Positions 10,917-23,652 of a stretch of DNA of 64,000 nucleotides are shown here, piece after piece. A program made the translations under genes and the position numbers. The stretch spans positions 78,003,741-78,067,740 of the forward strand of contig CM041465.1 in NCBI GenBank assembly GCA_023213395.1, read 5' to 3'. Each line of letters opens with the position of its first letter. Position 1 is the first letter of the stretch. This stretch comes from Cycas panzhihuaensis. Taxonomy: Eukaryota; Cycadophyta. Below the pieces are notes generated by a model, which had not been told where the DNA came from, made no database searches, and saw only the letters and a list, made by a program, of their open reading frames with translations.

Positions 10917-13900
10917 TTTATCAAAAAACTTTAGTACATAAAATGAATATACTTTTATTAAGTCAAAAGGTCAATAAATCAACAACTATGATAAACTTAT
11001 ATGATGTAATTTCAGATAAACTTTAAAATTTGATAAATATATAAGTAAATTCAAAGTGTAACAAATATCTTTTTTAAATATACAAATCCAAAATAAATCT
11101 TAACCTTTTAATTTTCTTCAAATAAATAAATACAAAGAATAATATTCATTTGCCTTAATAATAGTGTATAATCATGAAACTGAAATATATATGAGTATTT
11201 TCACTTAGAAATATAAAGAATATGAAGAAACATTTGAACAAAAAAGTATTATACTCCTTAAAAGAAAGGTTTAGAGGATAACCTCAAGTTTGGTCGCTTC
11301 AAAACTATACTAAATAATGTCAGAATAAGGTGAAATTACACCAATGTGAAGATCATTGAAAAAACTATCCAATGGAACTAACCGTTTTGAAAACGAGTTC
11401 CTACAAGTCAATATTTTACTGATCCAAAGATATAGGCCTCCTTTTGAGGCTTAACAAGAGCAGGGAGCTCAAAATAGCATAAAAATATTAATAAATACTT
11501 ATAGAACAATGTAAAATAGTCACATAAAGTTTAAAGAGCTACTTCATATATTTTCAGTTGAAAGTTTTTAGAAATAATATATGTAAATATCTAAAAATGG
11601 TAAGTTGAAGGCTATTAAGTACCTCTACTTTAATGCTTTTGAAAATCAATAAAAACACTTCAAATCTTATAAAAACTAGTGTTAGTTTGAAGGGGAGTGA
11701 GTCAGCTTCCCAATAAATCTAACAGAATTGAATTCTAATACAAAATAGAAAAGTTATAGTGAAAATAACAACAAGTACTTTTATGGTAAAATGTTTAAAA
11801 AATGCTAAAAAACACTAAAGTGTCACTTTGGTCAATTAAAATAATAATTAAAATAAATTCTAAAAATTAAAATAAATAAGTAATAATGAAGTTTATTGAT
11901 AGTAGATAACTAAAGAATAGATCCGGGTAGAAAATAATGACCTGATGATAAGATATACTCTGTTAAAAAAGTGATTTTATAAAAAAGTTTAATAAGGCTC
12001 AAAAAATTGCTGATTGACTTTAAACTAACTGAAAGTATGTCAAATCAGCTCCAAATTGGTCATATGAATAGTCAAAATCAATCTACAAAAAATTCTTGAC
12101 ATAATGGAATAGGTTTCATCATAAATTGATGACCTAGTGAAACGTTATGGTAAAAAAATATCAATTACCCTATGTAAAGTGAAAAAAATAAATAAATAAA
12201 AAGAAAAGATCTATAAAACAAGTAAATTGGCCCCTTTTGTGATAGGCTATGGTCACGTGAGATAAGAGGTTATCGGGGGCTAAATATCTAAAGGGGGATA
12301 ACTTTTAAAACCCTGGATTCCAAAATATATGTAATTAAATTTATTTTTTTAAACTTTATAAAATAAAAAAGGATAAAAAACATTCAAGATTTTTTTTTTA
12401 AAGTGTGTAGCACAGCTGCTATCACCAAACAACTATTGTCACTACCACGCCTCATGTCACATGCCCTGTGAGATTGCAAAGGGGCTAACACCCAAGATAC
12501 GTGGATAGTAGAGACGCGGGAAGTAGACATGGGCAGCGAAGAGGAAAAAATAAAGTGAAAGAGGCAAAAAATGAGGATATGCACAAAGCGGGCACTTTAC
12601 AGAAGGATTAAAGATCTTTTGATAAATGCAACTAACCGACGTAGAGCTGAACTCAGTCACCTTAGGCAATGTAGATAAGATTGAGGAGTATAGTCATGAT
12701 ACTGGTAAGCAATCAAGAGCTGGCAGTAAATCAGCAGCTATCTCACCTTCTATATACAAGAAATATGATCGGTGGTCAGCGTACACAGGTCATTCTTACA
12801 CATAGGTCAAGCCACTCTTCTGATTGAACCAAAGCCATAAGAACCTATGAAACACTAGTATGACTGGGATGTTGCAACTACTCTGGGATTCCTGTAGAGA
12901 TATGGGCTTGTAGTTTGCGATGCGGGGCAGTTCAATAGTAAGGTTGCAAAGATAGTTAACACATTAGTCATGCAATGTGATGTTGAGATTTCAAGAAGAA
13001 ATTGGTAGAGTTGCCTCCAAGAAGCTATATATATCAAGCATAAGCTTCTATTGTTGTTGCTGAGTTGGATGAAATTTAAACTAATCAAGAGATTGCTACT
13101 CATGAATCAGCTGAAGATAATGAAGTAGTGGAACAAAAGGGTGGTTTTATTTGTGCTCCTCCTATGCTTTCCTACCTTTATTGCACAACTATATTTTGAG
13201 GCTATTAGTCCCAGCATTGAGTTTCAGAAGTAGTATAATAAAGCAAAAGAGGGTTTTGGAGGAAAGACCCTATGTGAAATGATTTTGTCTCTATTCTGCC
13301 ATATGGTGTTGTTTCAACGTTTTATGTTATTTTCAGTTCTTGCAACCACAAAGGCATATCATCTCAAAGTATTGGTCTTCTTTCATATACCTTTCAAAGT
13401 TTTTTTTTTTCTTTTTTTTTAACTAAATGATATAAAAATATTGTTGTCCCAAAGGTGGGTTATGAATTATCATTTAGTGCTAGACAATGAAAAACTTGAT
13501 TCGTAGTAATATCAAGGATCGGTAAGAGAGTTTGTTAACTTTGTTGCAATGGTCTCCTTATTCAACGAATAATAAACTGATAATGATAAATTCAGATGTG
13601 ATTCCTGAGACTACAAGGAAAGGATTTTCCTGATGCTAAAGTTTATGGTTTCTTATGGAATAACTATTCAATAGGTTCAAAAAAAAAAGATAAAAGTTGC
13701 GCAATCCAGGGCAATGGTTTTTATTGAGATGATGTTTAAAGCTGGAATGAAGCTAGACCCAGAAATATGAACTTAATGATTCTCTTATTTTGATATACAA
13801 GAAGGAAAAAAATATTCCTACAATATGTATATCATGGAAGGGTTAAAAATCTTATGTTGCTTGCTTTGCAATATGGTGCACAGTTTTTGCAGAATATTAA

Positions 13901-15675
13901 AAAAAGTTTTTTTTTTCTTCTTCTTTTTAAATTAAACCATTAATATGGTAGGAATGCAAGATGAGACATTTAACATAGGTGACAGAGAGAGCAGATCTAT
14001 TATTTTCAAGTGAATTTCCAATGGAAGAAGGAAGCTGAAGCAGCCCTTGATTCCCAGATTGAAAGCTTCATCAAGGAGAAAGAGGACTTTTCATGACAAA
14101 GGCAAAAAACTTAGAAAAACTGAGAATAACTATTAATAGTAAATGTTAAAAAAACAGAGGAGATGGGGACAAAGGTAGACTTACTTTTTTTTTTTTTCTG
14201 TCTACTTTTGGCAAAGCAAGTTGAGGAAGACTTGCCTGGAATATATGCCAGATCTTGTAAATATATTGATGAAAAATATATCAAATAAAAAATAAAACAT
14301 ATATATTTGTATCTGAAATCTTTTAAATGTAGAGGAAAAGATATATCAAAGAGATGAGAAACTGTATATTTATTATGTAGATCAAAGTCATGCAATGGAG
14401 CCAAGAAATTAATTTTTTTTAAATATACTGAAGTAAGTATATGAAAGAACCAAGAAACATATGTTTGAATATGAAATATTTCAAATATGTTACAGCAGAT
14501 ATCCAAAAAATATTTGTTTTAATCTGAAAATGAAACTAAAGAACCTAGAAACGTAGTTGTAGTAGGCTTGCAGCAGAAAATAAGCTTCCAAAGATGAGAT
14601 CTATTGTATATGCTTCTTAGAAAGCTTTATTGGGTTGAATATGCACCCAAAAACTTGTAGATCTAAAAAAATAACTTGAAAAAATGATAAAATATATAGA
14701 TTTGAAAGAATATGTAGTAGATCTGAAGAAAACTTGAATAAATATTACAAATTTAAAGTAAATATGGTAGATCTGTAGTAAATATTACAGATCTAAAACA
14801 AATATACTAAAAAATAATGAAATAGTTACTGAAATAAGTAGATCTAAAAAACTATATAGTAGATTTGAAGTAAAATATAGCAAATATGAAGCAAAATATA
14901 GTAGATCTGAACCAAATGTTACATATCTAAAATAAATAAACCAGAAAAATAGTGAAATAATTAATAAAATAAACAAATTTGATGAATATATGATATATCT
15001 GAAAAAATATATAGTAGATCTAAAAAAACTTGAATAAATATTGTAGATTTGAGTGAAATAAACCAAAAAAACTATCAAATATCTGATAAAATAAGCAGAT
15101 CTGAAGGATATATAGTAGATCTGAAAACAACCTTGAGTAAATACTACTTGCAGTTGAATTCCTATGCAGATCTGAAAAAAATATAAGATAAATAGACAAG
15201 AATCTGCCAAAAAATGGTGAAGTATATAATAAAATATACAAATCTAAAAGATATATAGCATATCTAAAGAGAACTTTGAATAAGTATTGCTTGTAGCTGA
15301 AATCCTACACAGATCTGAAAAAGTATTGGATAAAAAGATGAAATATGCTTGAAAGTAGTCAAATATATGATAAAAATATGTAAAAACTTGTTGATGAACC
15401 TCTGTAGAATGATAACAACTTGATATTTGTTATTTGTAGCTATACACCTACACAAATCTGAGAATAAATATGAAATATCTTTGTTATAGCACAAGTATAT
15501 CTTCAAGAATAATCAAATCTCTAATAAAAAGTAGAAGAAACTACTAATAAATTTTCAAAAAATAAATATAACCAATATTTCTTGCTTGTGAGTAGATCTA
15601 TTACAGAATGCTAATAAATCTTGTTGCTCTTCACAAAAACTTCAATAGGAGATGCAATAGCCTAATAAAATCTCT
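10917..15675 (-). other. Long leader of element B with a variable segment
   Basis: Non-coding on the element's strand. Parts next to gag (about 10917-12330) and next to the primer site (about 14440-15675) are recognisably shared with C and D. The middle (about 12380-14400) is not shared with either. It holds sequence unlike the rest: a GC-richer patch (12410-12660) and a coding-like run on the plus strand around 13085-13190 that includes HESAEDNEVVEQKGGFICAP. Poly-T tracts occur near 13400 and 13910. The middle segment may be captured host DNA. No complete gene is visible. Confidence 0.55.
14560..15330 (-). repeat. AGATCT-rich degenerate tandem repeats in leader of B
   Basis: A loose array of units of roughly 20-50 bp built on gtagatctgaa(a)aa and aatatagtagatct. 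Several full agatct sites and many one-base variants occur. Equivalent arrays lie at 43200-44000 (C) and 56290-56600 (D, opposite strand). Confidence 0.75.
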
Positions 15676-15689
15676 GCTATGATACCAGA
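15676..15689 (-). promoter_or_regulatory. Primer-binding site of element B
   Basis: On the minus strand tctggtatcatagc directly follows the 5' LTR. It is TGGTATCAGAGC with one mismatch, so tRNA-iMet priming is expected. Confidence 0.85.
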
Positions 15690-16097
15690 TGAAGGAAATA
15701 AAATGCAAGGAGAACAAGACAGAACATGAAAGAGATAATCAAAACTTCAATAGATCATTGTTGCATAATAGTATAAACACATAAAACTTATATATTCAAT
15801 CCATTGTAGTGAAGAGAGTTACAAATGTCTACAATGAAGGTGGTGTCTAAAGACACCAGGGTTGCACACCCCTTAAATTATATAATTTAGAGGAAGAGGG
15901 AAACTCCTCAACCCCTAAAATTTAAATAACAATAAAATAATCATAACTTAACCCAAAATAAACTTAACTCAAATTAACATTAACTTACCTTAAACTTACC
16001 TACACATATTGAGCACCCACATGTGTAAATTGATAACGATGAGGTATGCGCTCCTAGTTGGAAGGTAGAAGAGGGGTGATAACTATTAACTCCAACA
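15690..16097 (-). repeat. 5' LTR of element B
   Basis: 408 bp, minus-strand TGTTGGAGTT...TCCTTCA, followed on its right by the second TTTTT target duplication (16098-16102). Confidence 0.92.
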
Positions 16098-16102
16098 TTT
16101 TT

Positions 16103-16999
16103 CAATTTCAAAGATAATTGATTGTATATTAGCATTCATTCAACATTATTTTACTTCATTATTAAGAAGAAATATTATAATCCCATTCCTTAGTTACTAT
16201 CTTATTTTTCATTAGTGAAATTTATTCAAAAGTATTATTTATCATTTTCATTTGAAAAGTATTAGTCTTACTTTTGTTAAAGTTTCTTTCATTTCTTGAT
16301 TTTAAAAGGAATTATTTCTTGATTAAGTAATACCATATGAACATTTATCTATCTTATATTAAAAAGGTTAATCACCTAAATTAACCTCCTTATTTCTAGC
16401 TTTGCAAGGGGAACGGTTAGAACACCTAAAGTTACCACCACACACATGCCTTTGGCCTGTTCATATTGGATGAGGAACATCACTAGCTATCAAGTATATT
16501 AGGTGGTAGAATGAGGTGAGAAACTTGTCTGATTATGGAGTTTAAAGACCAAGGCTAGACCTAGAGAGGGTAAGTACCTTGGTTATAAAGCTATCACTAC
16601 TAGATCTATCACTAGGCATAAGATTTGTGTAGGTGAACAAAAATGTTAAGGGGGTCTAACACCTTCTTTTTAACTTGTGTACGAAGGTATATTGAGCTAA
16701 GATATCATGTACTAGTATACTAGATCCCTAATTTATCACTTGTGAGAAAGCACCACTAAATAGGATAGCAATCGAAGGCTTCCCTTAGAGACTCCTAAAC
16801 TTAGAGCCTAGAAACATTCTTAGGGACTAGGACATTTATCAAACGCTTTAGGACAACTATTAAACTTTATTTAGGACAACTACAAAATCCTATTTGGGAT
16901 AGTTATAATATTAAGAATATTATATTAACCTTATTTAGGTAACTATACATTGAAGACATTTTATCAAAGGATATTAATCAAGACTTTAGTTAAGATATA
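16103..16999 (+). other. Leader of element A, second part
   Basis: Continues the leader of A after the insertion of B. AT-rich, with no supported frame until the gag of A begins near 17000. Confidence 0.55.
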
Positions 17000-18123
17000 A
17001 TGGCAGTTAACTTTAGTAACATGCTTATTCTAAAGTTTGATGTATCTAATTTCTTGAACTAGAGTAGGAGGATGAGACCCATCCTTATTGCCAATGATAT
17101 GTAAGACATTATGAGAATAGGATACATAGAACTAAGATAAAATCTAAAAGATCTAGAGAAATTAGCAAATAAAGAGAATGTAAAGAGGGACAATGAGGCT
17201 CTTGCACTAATATTTTATGCCCTAGAGGACTATATATTTCCTAAGGTAAGTAAGGCAACAAAATCTAAAGAAGCTTGGGACACCTTATGATTACTTTATG
17301 AAGGGGTAGCTTCATCCAAGCTATAAATTTTAAGAAGCAAATTTGAAAACCTAAGGATTTTGCCTAACGAATCAGTTACAAAATTCATGACCAAGGTCTA
17401 AGACCTTGTTAATCAAATGAGATCCCTTGGAGAAACATTAACTAAGCAAAAGGTTGTTCAAAGAATCTTAAGGTATGTTGGTAAAGTAAAAAGGTTTGAA
17501 ATAGTGGCAACCAATATAGACATATTAAAGGACTTGAGTACCTTGAAAACTGAATAACTAAGTGCTATGTTGATGGCACTTGAGGAGAAGAAGAATACAA
17601 GTGAGTCACTTGAGTATACTTTTACAACCAAGGTAAGGATACAATCAAACTCATAAGCTAGAACCTCCAAATATAGGGACCAATCCCCATGTGGGGGAGA
17701 AAGAAACCCTAGATAAGAAATACGCTAAGACAAGCAAGCAAGGTATTAAGCTCCATATCAAAGACAACAAGGAGTAAATCAAAGGAATTCTAGCCAAAAT
17801 CGATACCAAAGTCAAGAAAGGCACCATGGGACAAACCAATGTTGTTAAAATTGTCAAGGGAACATGTAATCTCAAAGGACCAACTTCAACTATCCTAATA
17901 ATAGACAAAGGGATAATCAAGGCCCATATATAGAAAGAGGAAGACCATCCAATATTGATAGGACTAATCCTCATGGCAGAAGTCTTAGTTTTGGAAGAAG
18001 GGATTTACTTCACTACATATTTTATAATAGAGTTGGTCACACAAAAGATAAATGTTTTTCCAAGCATGGTCCACCCACTAAGAGAAGTGCCAATACAACT
18101 ATGGAAATAAGGGAGAATGATTA
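17000..18123 (+). pseudogene. Ty1/copia gag of element A, many stops
   Basis: A likely start ATG lies at 17000-17002. The frame shows the copia gag pattern: LIFYALEDYIFPKVSKATKS followed by EAWDTL (about 17205-17290), SKFENLRILPNESVTKFMTK (about 17335-17395) and LVNQMRSLGETLTKQKVVQR (about 17407-17466). A basic RQ-, N- and S-rich tail follows, then GHTKDKCFSKHG near 18030-18065, the second half of a CCHC zinc knuckle whose first cysteines are lost. At least ten in-frame stops are visible, many TAG, TAA or TGA at places where a CAG, CAA or TGG codon would fit. Gag would form the particle and bind RNA. Confidence 0.8.
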
Positions 18124-18179
18124 ATTATTCTTATCTAGCTTTATTACTCATGAGAAAGAAGATGATGGTATATTGATTA

Positions 18180-21100
18180 TGGTTACTCCACCCATATAAC
18201 CCATAAACAAAATATTTTCCAAATTATGGACAGAACTAGAAAAGAGTTTATTATGTTTAGAGATAACACATCTCATGAATATATTAGTAAAGGTAATGTC
18301 ATCCTAAATACTAGAGTAGGTGAATATAGAGATCTAGATGATGTAATTTATGTTCCAGCATTGAAAAAGAATTTTTTATTAGTAGGACAAATGATGGGTT
18401 AAGATTATAAAGTCATATTTGATAATGGAAAATGTACCATTAAGGATAAAATAAAGAACAAAGTGATAGTTGCCAAGGGTAAAATGACCAAAGACAGAAT
18501 TTTCAAGCTAGTTCTCACTCCTTTAGATAACTATACTTTAAGAACAACTATCAAACTTGACAGTGATATGTGGTATAAGGGATTTCTTCATTTAAATTAT
18601 AATAACTTGGCACTTATGAAGAAAATGGATATGGTTAATGGGTTACCTCATATTGAAGTGGACAAAAATAATTGTGAAGGGTGTCTCCTTAGAAAACAAC
18701 ATAAAGAAAGTTTTTTAGATAGTAGCTATAGAGCAAAAGGACCACTCTAACTAGTCTTCGTAGATCTTTGTGGTCCCATGGATGTTCCTTCATTGGTAGG
18801 TGCTAAGTATTTCATCACATTCATTGATAATTATACAAGAAAAACTTAGGTTTACTTCTTAAAGTTTAAGTATGATGCATTCTAACACTTTGTCGACTTC
18901 AAAACCTCTATGGAGAGGCAAAGTAGACATAAGATCTTTTCACTAAGATCAAACAATAGGGGAAAGTTTATCTCAAATAAGTTTAAGGCATTTTGTGCAC
19001 ATCATAGAATTAGGAGACAACTTACAAATCCCTACACCCCTCAATAAAATGGTATAGCTAAAAGAAAGAACTGTGCCATGGTTGATATGGCTAGGTACAT
19101 ATTGAAAGACAAAATATTGGAACATGAATTTTAGGCTAAGGCAGTCCACACTATTATTTATTTACTCAATAGATGTACTACCAAATCCCCTAGGTGGATG
19201 ACACTTGAAGAAGTATTGACTAAATACAAACTTAGTATCCATCATTTAAGAGTTTTTGGTTGCTTAGCTTATGCCCATGTACTTGAACAAAAGATGAATA
19301 AGCTAGATGATCATAGCACCAAATGTATATTCATTGGCTATAATGATACCTCAAAATCCTATAAGTTTTATGATCCCAAATCAGAAAAGTCATGGTGAGC
19401 AGGGATGTTATCTTTCAAGAAAATTATTATCACCACATCGATTATGATCAAGATAAGGGAAAAGGTATCATGATAAATCTTGATTCAACCACTAGGTCTA
19501 CATATGTACCACCTAGGCAAGACTTAAGTCAAATTATTGATGTAGCAAGTTGGGAAGGAACTTCTCAACCTCTACCACAAAGATTTTCTAAATGGGTTCA
19601 AAGGAACTACAACATGGATAATATCTTAGATAATGACTATAATAGAAGATCTATTCATTCCCATAGGGTGAATTTTACCCTTATGAGTTAAGTTATGGAG
19701 ACTCATGAGCCTTATACCTTTGATGAAGCCAATATGGATGATGATTGGAGAAAAGCAATGGAGGAGGAATATAACTCCATAGTGAAAAATGATACATAGG
19801 AACTGGTTGATCTCCCCTCTAACAAAAAGGCCAATGGTACCAAATGGGTCTAAAAAACCAAGTTTAAATATGATGAATTAATTGGTAAACATAAAGCTAG
19901 ACTCGTTACAAAAGGTTATGCCCAAAAAAAAGGCATAGACTGTAGTGAAATATTTGCTTCTATTGCTCATATGGAAACTATTTGCATGATGTTGAGTTTG
20001 GCTACATAAAATAGATAAGATGTTCACCAAATAGATGTTAAAAGTGCATTTCTTAATAGGTACATTAACGAAGATATCTATATCTCTCAACCCCAAGGTT
20101 TTGAAGTCACGGGGGAAGAAGACAAAGTGTACAAGCTTTAAAAGGCACTTTATGAGCTAAGACAAGCACCCACGATATGGTATTCCTAAATCGACAAATA
20201 TTTTAGAAACTAAGGATTTGAAAATTTTCAATCGAAAACAAACTTATACATTAAGATCAAAGGAGACTTCAACCTAATAGTTGAACTTTATATAAATGAT
20301 CTTGTCTACACTTGAAATGTCTAACATCTTTCAGAGAAATTTAAATAAGATATGTGTAAGGAGTTTGAAATGACTGATTTAGGCTTAATACATTACTTCT
20401 TAGGTTTGGAAGTATGGCAAGATGAAGATGGGATCTTTATTTCTTGAAGAAAGTATACCTTAGATGAATGATTACAAAGCCCTAGTCACACCTACTGAAG
20501 TTAGGATCAAGTTATTTAAACTTGTTGATTCTGCACCTATGGATCTCACATTCTATAGACAATTAATCAATAGCCTAATTTATCTAACTTCAACATAACT
20601 AGACATTATGCATGTGGTTGGTGTAGTGTCCATATTTATGCAAGATCCCAAGTTCACTCATTGGCAAGTAGTAAAAAGAATTTGACGATACCTAGAAGGC
20701 ACAATAGAATATAGGTTGCATTATAAACCTTCACTGAACTTCAGGCAAACTGGGTCTATAAATTTAGCTTGGGTAGGCAATATTGATGATAGGAAATCTA
20801 CTTCAGGTTATACTTTTAGTTTGGGTTTAGTAGCTATAGCATGGAGCACCAAGAAATAGAATACAGTTTCCCTATCAATAGTAGAAGCAAAATATAAAGT
20901 AATAGTTTTAGGTGCATGTGAAACTATATGGTGACAATGACTGCTTGAACAATTTCAAATGGAACAAAAGGGCCAACCAAGATTTAGTATGATAATCAAA
21001 GCACTATTTAGATAACTCAGAATCTAGTATTTCATGGTAAAATCAAACACATTAAAACTCAGCATCACTTCATTTGAAAATTAGTTTAAGCAGGTGAGAT

Positions 21101-21227
21101 TGAGTTGGTATATTATAGCACTAAAGATCAAACAACTAATATATTCACAAAGCCATCGGGAAATGTCAAATTCCACAAATTCATAGACAAACTTGGAGTT
21201 TTACATAATGGACATTATGAGGTAAAA
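18180..21227 (+). pseudogene. Ty1/copia pol of element A (IN, RT, RNase H), degenerate
   Basis: Domain order is that of Ty1/copia. The GAG-pre-integrase zinc-binding segment has GFLHLNYNNLALMKK and NNCEGCLLRKQH (about 18580-18700). The integrase core has FVDLCGPMDV (about 18757) and NPYTPQ-NGIAKR (about 19030). The RT start has KHKARLVTKGYAQKKGID (about 19890-19940), then HQIDVKSAFLN (about 20028). The catalytic YVDD box reads YIND near 20290. RNase H has VEAKYKVI (about 20882) and ends TNIFTKPSGNVKFHKF near 21140-21185. The frame is interrupted by many stops and the polymerase box is damaged, so it is inactive. The protease is too decayed to place. It ends just before the 3' LTR, where the expected purine tract is weak (ggacattatgaggtaaaa). 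Confidence 0.85.
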
Positions 21228-21549
21228 TATTAGAATAATGGCCCTTGTGAAATAGTGTGCAAGCTTCCAAAGCTGACCTCGAGCCCCCAAATGCCTACCT
21301 CGAGATATTAAGACTTGACACACAGCCACCATCCATCGACTAGGTAAGTATTTTATATTATTTTATTTAATTTTTTATTATTTATTGCTAATGTCGAGTT
21401 GAGGCGGTCCTCTGCCTCTTTAAACTATACATTTGACAAGAGTACATCCCTAGTGTTTTTAATATTGCCCTTCTTTCTATGGAGACTTTTTACATGCTCT
21501 CAACTATGGATTAACTTACGATCAACCTGCTCTATCCTCATCGTAAACA
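21228..21549 (+). repeat. 3' LTR of element A (322 bp)
   Basis: Begins TATTAGAATAATGG (the TG end mutated to TA) and ends TCGTAAACA. Its right 268 bp match 7300-7567. Confidence 0.85.
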
Positions 21550-21604
21550 AAGATTTATATCTCTAAGAAGATTTTATATGCCTTATCATGGTGTATGTAA
21601 AGAG
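21550..21604. other. Host-site sequence left of element E2
   Basis: Fifty-five bases between the end of A and the start of E2. The last five (AAGAG, 21600-21604) are the left target duplication of E2, so this joins to 46228 onward in the pre-insertion sequence. Confidence 0.75.
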
Positions 21605-21915
21605 TGAAGGAATGATGGATCTAAGGAATAAATTACTCGCATGCACACAATGGCAATGGAGAATAAAAAAGAGATGAAACAAGATTTGAGAGCAAGCTTA
21701 GAGGTGAGAATGAATAATGACTTCCTCCTTGAGATTTTACCTTTTATTATTAAGAGTGAGCATTATGGTTAGGATTTTCTTGTCTAATGATATGAACCTA
21801 AAATTACATCTAAATGCACATAAAGTGCATTTCATTAATAGACTAATGCTAACAATATATCCTAAGGTCACATAATTAATCTACACAAATGATCTTGATA
21901 CATTAACCTCTTTCA
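21605..21915 (-). repeat. 3' LTR of element E2
   Basis: 311 bp, minus strand TGAAAGAGGTTAAT...CATTCCTTCA. It has the family ends TGAAAGAGG...CCTTCA found in E1. Next to it, on the minus strand, lies the purine tract taaggggggat (about 21916-21926). Confidence 0.92.
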
Positions 21916-22393
21916 ATCCCCCCTTAATGGTGGAAGGTCATTTTGAAAAAATCTATTATATGAGGTCTTCATTTTAGCTTCATTATTACATTAAAATTCT
22001 AAATGACACTTTTGTGGGAAAACCCTCATGGAGAATAAAAGCCTACGAACTTTCTAAGATTTATAGCCCTTTTTATAAACCAAATAGCTAAGGTGGCTCT
22101 TTGATGTAGCCTAATAGTTAAGCAACTTAAATGTACAACTTAATCTATTGAGTCTCCATATATCGTTTGGTCATCCCCTATGCCCTTTTGGGTTTTTATA
22201 GATTCTGATTTTTCAAAACTAATATAGCCTTTATCCTTCCATGCCCACATGGGGTTTTTACAAATAAGATAGAGCAGAGACTTGCTTTTATTCTTCCGTA
22301 CCCATAAGGGATTTTCACAAAGAGAATAGAGTATGATGATCCTATCACCATCTTTGATCAAATGAAGATAGAGGCTTTAAGGCTGAGCTACCT
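21916..22393 (-). other. Post-pol region of E2 with a small open frame
   Basis: Lies between RNase H and the 3' LTR. A 73-codon frame (22140-22361, minus) holds two related segments, ENPLWVRKNKSKSLLY and KNPMWAWKDKGY. E1 has the same frame at 33747-33944 with clear similarity throughout. A third, inverted copy of the gaaaaaccc-ttatgggg core lies near 22015-22040. Function is unknown; the segment may be RNA structure rather than coding sequence. Confidence 0.55.
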
Positions 22394-23652
22394 TTAGAAC
22401 TGTTTAAACTCCACATTTTGCAGCTGTTTGGTGAAGATATCAGCCACTTGATCTGTTGTGGGGTAGTATTCTAGTTAAATTATGCCATCATAAATAAGTT
22501 TTCTAATCTTATGGATTTTTGTACTTATGTGTTTGATACAATCGTAAAATACAAGATTTTTCGCCATGTAGATTACTGATTGATTATCTACATGAAGACT
22601 CGTAGGACTTGTTTGGGTAATATTCAATATTTCCAATAATTTTCTCAACCATATCACCTCCTTACTAGTCTCAGAAATGGCAAGGTATTCAGCTTCGACA
22701 ATTGAATCTGTAACTATCTTCTGCCATCTGGATCTCCATGATATTGGTGTTGTTCCAAGAAATGTTACATACCCAGATGTAGATCTTCCTGTATTTTTCT
22801 CTCCTGCAAAGTCTGAGTCTGTGTATGCAGAAAGCTTGAAGTCTGAATTAGGTTCATACAACAAACCATATTTGTTGGTCATCTTAAGGTATCTCAACAC
22901 TCGCACTGCTGCCTACCAATAATTCTGCTTAGGATTTGTCATGTAACGAGCAAGAATGTCGATAGAGTGTATAATATTTGGCCTTGTATTAGTAGTGTAG
23001 ATGAGACTACCTACACATTTCCTGTAGAGTGTTGCGTCTGCCTCCCTAGTGTCACCTTCAGTTAAGAGTTTGGTGTTACGATCCATAGGTAACATCACTA
23101 GTCGAGCATCTTCTAATTAAAACTTGGTTAGAAGATTATTGATGTATTTCTATTGGGAGAGGAAAAATTTTCTATTCTTTTGTGTTACTTTAATTCCTAA
23201 GTAATATTTCATCAAACTGAGGTTAGACAATTCGAACATTTTGCCAAGGTCCTTTTTCAGTTGGCTTATTACTAGTTCACTACTACCTATTACTAGCATG
23301 TCATTCACAAAGATTATGAGATAAGTGATTTTATCCTTGTGGCACTTGATAAACAATGTTGTATTAATATCTTGGTATTCACAAACCCCATATCCAAGTT
23401 GCCTCATTCTTTTAGATAACTTGGCAAACCAAGTACGAGGGGCTTGTTTAAGACCATATAAGGACTTTCTAAACATGCAAACCTTATGCTCTTGACCTTC
23501 AATCTCATATCCTTCTAGCTTAGCCATGTAAATTTCTTCTTTAAGATCTTCATTGAGAAACGCAGTCTTGATATTGAGTTAGTAGATTTTCCAACCCTGT
23601 TGAGCAGCTAAGGCCACAAGAGTTCTAATTGTAGGCCACTTGGTTGTAGGTG
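22394..23652 (-). pseudogene. RT C-terminal part and RNase H of E2
   Basis: Minus-strand frames give [13 protein letters not shown] and [14 protein letters not shown] near 23430-23510, the RT block, then IIFVNDMLVIGSSE near 23285-23330. The catalytic box is FVND instead of the FVDD kept in E1. LSNLSLMKYYLGI, then GSLIYTTNTRPNI (about 22975-23010) and the RNase H YTDSDFAGEKNTGRSTSGY (about 22770-22830) follow. The end reads QVADIFTKQL with a stop at 22394-22396. The upstream part of RT is separated by the solo LTR. It should convert element RNA into DNA; here it is dead. Confidence 0.9.

Larger units (their letters stand above)
9732..16097 (-). mobile_element. Gag-only LTR element B (-), TR-GAG-like
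   Basis: A full-length element of 6366 bp with two 408-bp LTRs, primer site, polypurine tract and perfect TTTTT target duplications (9727-9731 and 16098-16102). On the minus strand the order is 5' LTR, PBS, leader of about 4.8 kb, one gag-like frame, PPT, 3' LTR. No protease, integrase or RT was seen. This layout fits the TR-GAG class (terminal-repeat elements with only a GAG domain), which relies on enzymes from other elements. By eye the two LTRs differ at about 47 of 408 sites, so it is an old insertion, older than E1. Elements C and D belong to the same family. Confidence 0.85.
7300..21549 (+). mobile_element. Ty1/copia element A (+), interrupted by element B
   Basis: Partial 5' LTR, tRNA-iMet primer site, long leader, gag, protease-integrase-RT-RNase H remnants and a complete 3' LTR (21228-21549), in the usual Ty1/copia order. 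Element B (9732-16097) is inserted in the leader. The first part of the 5' LTR is missing because the gypsy-type element inserted in it; about 54 bp should lie to the left of that element. The coding part is full of stops. The 5' target duplication is outside the window, so the right one cannot be checked. Confidence 0.9.

Noticed and set aside
15020-15241. F- and Y-rich frames on the minus strand in the leader of B (also 14785-15210, 15264-15506)
   Set aside because: They are translations of the AGATCT-type AT-rich repeats; the membrane-like composition follows from base composition.
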